A stretch of 10,672 nucleotides of DNA from Bacteriovorax stolpii (GTDB lineage Bacteria > Bdellovibrionota > Bacteriovoracia > Bacteriovoracales > Bacteriovoracaceae): NCBI GenBank assembly GCA_945862475.1, contig CAMAYW010000044.1:1-10672 (forward strand), given 5' to 3'. Positions 6,904 through 10,672 of the stretch are shown in pieces. The position numbers were made by a program, and so were the translations under genes. Below the pieces are notes generated by a model. That model worked only from the letters and a program-made list of their open reading frames with translations. It was not told the DNA's origin and searched no databases. Position 1 is the first letter of the stretch. Each line of letters starts with the position of its first letter.

Positions 6904-8226
6904 ATGAACAAGATAAATAAAGTCGCTATATTTGGAATGGGAAAATCCGGTAAGTCTGCCCTGAAGCTCGCTAAAAAATATAAACAAGATTTTTATGCAG
7001 TTAATAAGGGAGATCCTAAATCTTGGTGGGAGTCTGAGGGATTATCTGACGTCTGTGGGACTTGTGCTTGTTTTTCAGAAGATGATTTTGTTGGCCACTT
7101 TTCTAAAATGGATGAAATTGTTATTTCCCCAGGAATCCCCACGACTCATCCAGCGCTCATAAAAGCTGTTGAAAAAGGTGTGCCGATTATTTCTGAGATT
7201 GAATACGCTTATCGTTACACAAAGAATATTCCAGTCATTGCAATTACTGGAACAAACGGAAAAACGACTACAACAACAATGATCGCGGAAGCACTTAAAC
7301 TTCTTGGTAAGAGAGTTTTTTGTGGAGGAAACATTGGTGTTCCTTACTGTGACTTAGCAATCTCTGAAGAAGAAGTGGACTATGCTGTTATTGAGGTTTC
7401 TAGTTTTCAATTAGAAACGATTAAAGAGTTTCATCCAGCCATTGGACTTATTCTCAATATATTTCCCAACCACTCTGAGCGCTATGATGATGTTCATGAC
7501 TACGCGAGAGCAAAATTTAGAATGCTTCTTAATATGAATTCTCAAGACAATCTTATTTTAGGTACTGAGAATCCTTACCTTGATGATATTAAAGATCACC
7601 CTGCTCATAAGTTATTTTTTACCAAAGGGAATTTGCCGGTAGAATTTTTATCTAAGTTTAATTTTTCAAAAGCAAGAGTTAAGGGGGAGCATAACGAGGC
7701 GAATTTTTTCGCAGCATATGAGGTTTTAAGACTCCTTAAAATCGATCATCTAGATGTTTTCTTTCAGAAGTTTATTGAAACTTTCGCAGGTGTCTCCCAT
7801 CGCCTTGAGTTTGTTTTAGAGAAAGACGGATTATTGATTTATAACGATGCTAAATCAACCAATGGGCTTGCCACGACGACTGCGATCAAGGCGTTTAAAG
7901 ACGCAAAGGAGCCTCTTTATTTAATTTTAGGTGGGAAGCTTCGAAATGAATCGGATAAGCTTCTTCCGGATCTTCTACCCTTTAAAGGGAAGATTACTAG
8001 AATTTATACGATTGGAGATGTGACTGAGAGGCTCTTTGAAGAATTAAAAGACGATTTCGATGTTGAAAGATCTTATGATTTAAAAAATGTTTTTAAGGCA
8101 GTGAAGGGGAAGGTAGGAAACTTAGTTTTCTCACCTGCGTTTCCATCTTTTGATCAATTTAAGAATTACGTCGATCGCGGCGAGAAGTTTAAGGCGTGGG
8201 CCAGAGAATTAATAGTATCGTCTTAG
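6904..8226 (+). CDS. murD: UDP-N-acetylmuramoylalanine--D-glutamate ligase
   Basis: Cytoplasmic ATP-dependent ligase adding D-glutamate to UDP-MurNAc-L-alanine in peptidoglycan precursor synthesis. All three Mur ligase domains are visible over 440 residues. The N-terminal UDP-binding Rossmann-like domain begins VAIFGMGKSGKSA (7-19). The central ATPase has the P-loop GTNGKTTTTT (116-125), the conserved E164 with SSFQLE (166-171), and K204 in ARAKFR, the expected carbamylated Lys. The C-terminal domain has SHRLEF (298-303), NDAKSTN (314-320) and SPAFPSFDQF (410-419). The SSFQLE and NDAKSTN motifs point to MurD rather than MurC, E or F. AAAGG at 6888-6892 is a somewhat distant ribosome binding site (11 bases). 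The gene is not surrounded by division and cell-wall genes here. Its stop overlaps that of the following minus-strand peptide gene. Confidence 0.95.
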   Translation: MNKINKVAIFGMGKSGKSALKLAKKYKQDFYAVNKGDPKSWWESEGLSDVCGTCACFSEDDFVGHFSKMDEIVISPGIPTTHPALIKAVEKGVPIISEIEYAYRYTKNIPVIAITGTNGKTTTTTMIAEALKLLGKRVFCGGNIGVPYCDLAISEEEVDYAVIEVSSFQLETIKEFHPAIGLILNIFPNHSERYDDVHDYARAKFRMLLNMNSQDNLILGTENPYLDDIKDHPAHKLFFTKGNLPVEFLSKFNFSKARVKGEHNEANFFAAYEVLRLLKIDHLDVFFQKFIETFAGVSHRLEFVLEKDGLLIYNDAKSTNGLATTTAIKAFKDAKEPLYLILGGKLRNESDKLLPDLLPFKGKITRIYTIGDVTERLFEELKDDFDVERSYDLKNVFKAVKGKVGNLVFSPAFPSFDQFKNYVDRGEKFKAWARELIVSS

Positions 8227-8384
8227 CGATTATTCATGTGGTCGTTGTAGCTTTGATCAATTGAAGCCGGAGATCTTTCACTAAGTCTATCCGGATTCTT
8301 TTCTGCCATCGCTGTTTCAAAAGAAATTTTTGCGATGAAAAACATGATCAGAACCATTACCACTGAGCTAAGTTTTACTCCCAT
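8223..8384 (-). CDS. Small membrane or secreted peptide, unknown function
   Basis: A 53-residue frame beginning at ATG 8384, supported by GAGGA (complement of 8391-8395) six bases upstream. A longer reading from ATG 8438 has no ribosome binding site and would place charged residues ahead of the hydrophobic part. Residues 5-27 (LSSVVMVLIMFFIAKISFE, then TAMA) form one hydrophobic segment, followed by a polar tail of 26 residues. The segment could be a membrane anchor or a signal peptide cut after AMA (25-27). I do not recognise the sequence. Its stop overlaps murD by four bases, in the same TTAG arrangement as guaD/xth. The clear ribosome binding site and sensible topology support a real gene. 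Confidence 0.6.
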   Translation of the reverse strand: MGVKLSSVVMVLIMFFIAKISFETAMAEKNPDRLSERSPASIDQSYNDHMNNR

Positions 8385-8500
8385 AAGCTTTCCTCGTTTA
8401 TCAACCAAACTTATTGTTCCTAACCGGAGTATCGGCATAAAGTTTTAAAAGCTTAAAGACTTTCACTGAAATTTATCGAGGATATTTTGTGGCAGTGGGA

Positions 8501-9688
8501 TTAAAAAGTGTTTATTCTTTTGATCATCTCTTGAATATCAGCTTGAGATTGATAAAGCCCAAAACCAAACCTTAGTCTCTTGCCTCTTAGATCAATAATG
8601 ATTTTAAGCCCTTTAAGCGACTCGTAGGCCTCATTTGCTGCGGTAAGGGATTCGGCTTCAAAGGTTAAAAAATGACCGTGCCAGCTGAGTTCTGAGGTGA
8701 AGAGTGGATTCAATGAAAATCGCTCTAAAAAAGTCTTTGGAAGGTTTTCTATAAAGTATTTTTGAAGACTTATAACGTATTCATGGATTTTATTGAGTGT
8801 TAAACCATCTTCCTTAAAAAGGTCCCAGGTGGCATTAAACCGATAGAGCCCCGACGGGTCTTGTGTGGCACCAAAGAAGGCCATACCATCTTGAGTGTAG
8901 CCCACCTCTTTTCCACTGGGGTGAGACAATTTACCATATTCAGCAAACCAGCCAGTGTAGACCGGCCGCCAATCTCCTTTGGGGACAACCATAAAACCGA
9001 CACCCTCTCCGGCCTGAGCGTACTTATAGCCTCCTCCCAAATAAAAGATTTTACCTTCAAGTTTTGAAAGATTCGTTGGGATCGCTCCAAAGCCGTGGTA
9101 ACCATCCACTATCATGATGGTGTTTTTATCTGTGGCCTCTTGTAGTTCACTAAGTTCAGCATCTGTGAGTGCTAGTCCAGAATCAAAAAAAACCTGGCTG
9201 ATAAAAAAAAGATCAGGCTTTTTAGTGAGAGATTTTTTTAGTCCTTCAATGAGGCTTCTTCTATTATTTAAAAAATCAGTTGTAGAAAAACTTTCTACCT
9301 GAACTCCAGGGAGCTCCTGAAGTCTTTGAATTTGTCTTCTCCATGAGTGAAATTCACTGGATGTTGTAAGGATTTTTAGCTCAGATTTTCCAACGAAAAG
9401 GGATAGAATTCGTGACAATAATTCATGCGTATTTGGGGCAAAGACAATTTGATTAGAGTCCTTTAATCCTAAAAGATGAGCGATATGCTCCTGGGCCTTA
9501 GGAATAACGGTTCCAAAAATTTTTTCCCACTTTTGATCACTCAAAAGAGCACAATCATCCCAATAATCGAGATGGGCCTTTCGAGTGACATCAGGCCAAA
9601 AATGATGGGAGTGGGCCGCAAAGTGAAGCAGACCTTCATGGCCTTTGAGAAACGACGAATAGTATTTCTTATGATCTGAATGAGTCAT
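8501..9688 (-). CDS. Kynureninase-like PLP-dependent enzyme (candidate kynU)
   Basis: Fold-type I, class V aminotransferase-superfamily protein of 395 residues. The cofactor aspartate is in VDGYHGFGAIP (194-204, D195). The PLP lysine is K222 in GGGYKYAQAGEG, which resembles the kynureninase YKYLNAGxG motif. TGWF (245-248) matches the kynureninase VGWF segment, and FGATQDPSG (272-280) follows in the expected place. The N-terminus has FAAHSHHFWPDV (23-34) where standard kynureninases have a GNSLG-type motif, so it is a divergent member. It overlaps tryptophan dioxygenase by 20 bases, which supports a role cleaving kynurenine (to anthranilate and alanine) or a related intermediate. There is no clear ribosome binding site, so translational coupling is likely. 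It could instead be a related class V lyase or desulfurase-like enzyme; the context favours kynureninase. Confidence 0.75.
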   Translation of the reverse strand: MTHSDHKKYYSSFLKGHEGLLHFAAHSHHFWPDVTRKAHLDYWDDCALLSDQKWEKIFGTVIPKAQEHIAHLLGLKDSNQIVFAPNTHELLSRILSLFVGKSELKILTTSSEFHSWRRQIQRLQELPGVQVESFSTTDFLNNRRSLIEGLKKSLTKKPDLFFISQVFFDSGLALTDAELSELQEATDKNTIMIVDGYHGFGAIPTNLSKLEGKIFYLGGGYKYAQAGEGVGFMVVPKGDWRPVYTGWFAEYGKLSHPSGKEVGYTQDGMAFFGATQDPSGLYRFNATWDLFKEDGLTLNKIHEYVISLQKYFIENLPKTFLERFSLNPLFTSELSWHGHFLTFEAESLTAANEAYESLKGLKIIIDLRGKRLRFGFGLYQSQADIQEMIKRINTF

Positions 9689-10672
9689 AGACGATATCCA
9701 ATTGGTCTTTAATAGTTTCTGGTAATTCAGGAGTCATCGCGCGAGGGATGAGAAAAGTTGCTAAATTAAAAAAATCAACGAAGGCGCGGTTTCTTTCAGT
9801 TGTTGATTTTAGATAATCATGGCCAGAGGATCCACCTGTTCCGATTTTGGTTCCAAGAATTCTTTGAACCATGATGGCATGACGGTATCTCCATGTGGTG
9901 AAGTTTTCATCCACTTCGACGAGGGAATTTAAAATGCGAAAGGGCATTTGAAGGGCCGGATAATCTCGATAGAGATAAATAAACACTGCTGATAGCATCG
10001 CTTTTTGTGAGATTCGAACTTTTCCAGCATTTTTCCATTCACTGAAAAGTTTAGCATCTAAAAGGGTATTGAATGTGCCCTCAGTGAGATCTAAATTTTT
10101 TAATTCTATCGCTCTCGTTTTTTCATCGAGGACAGGATTCTTTGAAACGATTTCTCTGTCCTGTGAAAGCATTTTATCCACGGCCCTAGAGTATTCTCCC
10201 CAAAAATCGAATCCATCAAAATGACTAAAAGGCATTCTTTCAAGCCATCCCTCAAGGAGCTCTAAAATACTAATCTTACTTTCAGCTTCCTCAAGAATTT
10301 TTTTATCTTCTGGCTTTAAACGAGAGGTAAAGAATTGTTTTTCAATTTCCATCCGGTGGTGAGGCTTTATTCCAAGAGTTGCCTCAATGAGTCTAAATTG
10401 AAGACTTTGAAATCCAGAGGCCGGCACCAAGTAATCCCTGAATTCCATAAAATCGAGAGTTGTCATGGTTTCCATGACCTCAATCTGGTTAATAAGAATT
10501 TGTTGAATCGTTGTGACACGTTCAATTCTAGATTGAATAACCGACAGATCCGTTGAGGGAATAAAATCTTTTTGCATGATTTTACGAACTGAATCAATTT
10601 CGTGAATGATTTGTTTAAACCAAAGTTCGTAGGTTTGATGAATGATAATAAAAAGGGTCTCATCATGGGCGG
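9669..10672 (-). CDS. kynA: Tryptophan 2,3-dioxygenase (partial, N-terminus beyond right edge)
   Basis: Heme enzyme opening the indole ring of L-tryptophan to N-formylkynurenine, the first step of the kynurenine pathway. The frame stays open to the window edge. The 31 codons before the first internal ATG (10577) encode AHDETLFIIIHQTYELWFKQ and more, a core TDO motif, so that ATG is not the start. Of the 333 visible residues, H11 of HQTYELW is the distal active-site His. R78 (EFRDYL) should bind the substrate carboxylate, PASGFQSLQFR is at 83-93, H264 (WRYRH) is the proximal heme ligand, and GTGGSSG is at 277-283. A segment around FDGFDFWG (151-158) and the overall spacing resemble animal TDO more than the short Xanthomonas type. 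About 40 to 60 N-terminal residues are probably missing. It is the upstream gene of an operon with the kynureninase-like gene. Confidence 0.95.
   Translation of the reverse strand, partial: AHDETLFIIIHQTYELWFKQIIHEIDSVRKIMQKDFIPSTDLSVIQSRIERVTTIQQILINQIEVMETMTTLDFMEFRDYLVPASGFQSLQFRLIEATLGIKPHHRMEIEKQFFTSRLKPEDKKILEEAESKISILELLEGWLERMPFSHFDGFDFWGEYSRAVDKMLSQDREIVSKNPVLDEKTRAIELKNLDLTEGTFNTLLDAKLFSEWKNAGKVRISQKAMLSAVFIYLYRDYPALQMPFRILNSLVEVDENFTTWRYRHAIMVQRILGTKIGTGGSSGHDYLKSTTERNRAFVDFFNLATFLIPRAMTPELPETIKDQLDIVYDSFRS

Noticed and set aside
7465..7485. murD reads FPNHSERY where E. coli MurD has an Asp-His pair, suggesting a lost catalytic residue
   Set aside because: Recalled Gram-positive MurD sequences also lack that Asp (SAH or DAH there), so the position varies. 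The P-loop, Lys 204 and other core residues are intact.
8439..8463. AT-rich inverted repeat (AAAGTTTT with AAAGACTTT) after the kynureninase-like gene as a terminator
   Set aside because: The stem is almost entirely A-T with a wobble and a mismatch, and the following T-run is only three bases, so it is too weak to call.
10463..10666. Short minus-strand frame overlapping the tryptophan dioxygenase 5' region
   Set aside because: The dioxygenase frame itself continues to the window edge with HQTYELW and other core motifs, so this is an out-of-frame shadow.

Overview
The window looks like chromosome of a low-GC (by eye roughly 40%, not counted) Gram-negative bacterium. My best guess is the Bdellovibrionota, on the Bacteriovorax/Halobacteriovorax side. 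This is inferred from overall protein character (a small XRE regulator, a Gly/Arg-rich protein, a METTL25-like methyltransferase), not from a marker gene. I see no rRNA, tRNA, CRISPR array, insertion sequence or prophage gene. The genes are mostly housekeeping enzymes plus several poorly characterised lineage-type proteins.

Layout. At the left edge a minus-strand NfeD/ClpP-class membrane serine protease is cut by the window (1-367). It diverges from a guanine deaminase (guaD, 422-1735, +), whose stop overlaps the stop of an exonuclease III-family AP endonuclease (xth, 1732-2496, -). A small XRE-type helix-turn-helix protein (2630-2980, +) converges on a Gly/Arg-rich protein of unknown function (3015-3629, -, TTG start). 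The two share one hairpin terminator, which also encodes the end of the Gly/Arg-rich protein. Malate dehydrogenase (mdh, 3776-4765, +) and S-adenosylmethionine decarboxylase (speD, 4875-5651, +) follow. They run in the same direction but are insulated by a strong terminator and a well-formed promoter. A METTL25/RRNAD1-like methyltransferase (5643-6884, -) converges on speD and diverges from murD (6904-8226, +). murD converges with a 53-residue single-span or secreted peptide (8223-8384, -). At the right edge lies a two-gene tryptophan-catabolism operon on the minus strand: tryptophan 2,3-dioxygenase (kynA, 9669 to beyond 10672, N-terminus outside the window) and a kynureninase-like PLP enzyme (8501-9688) that overlaps it by 20 bases.

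Organisation. Strands alternate almost gene by gene, so most genes appear to be monocistronic. Convergent neighbours either overlap at their stop codons (1732-1735, 5643-5651, 8223-8226) or share a terminator (3004-3030). There is no gene-free stretch above 300 bases. The largest gaps are 3630-3775, 2497-2629 and 8385-8500.

Function. The recognisable enzymes cover purine salvage or catabolism (guanine to xanthine), base-excision repair, the TCA cycle, spermidine synthesis, peptidoglycan precursor synthesis and tryptophan breakdown. I found no clearly novel multi-gene system. The entries most worth following are the METTL25-like methyltransferase, the Gly/Arg-rich protein with its terminator-encoded tail, and the animal-type tryptophan dioxygenase paired with a divergent kynureninase.
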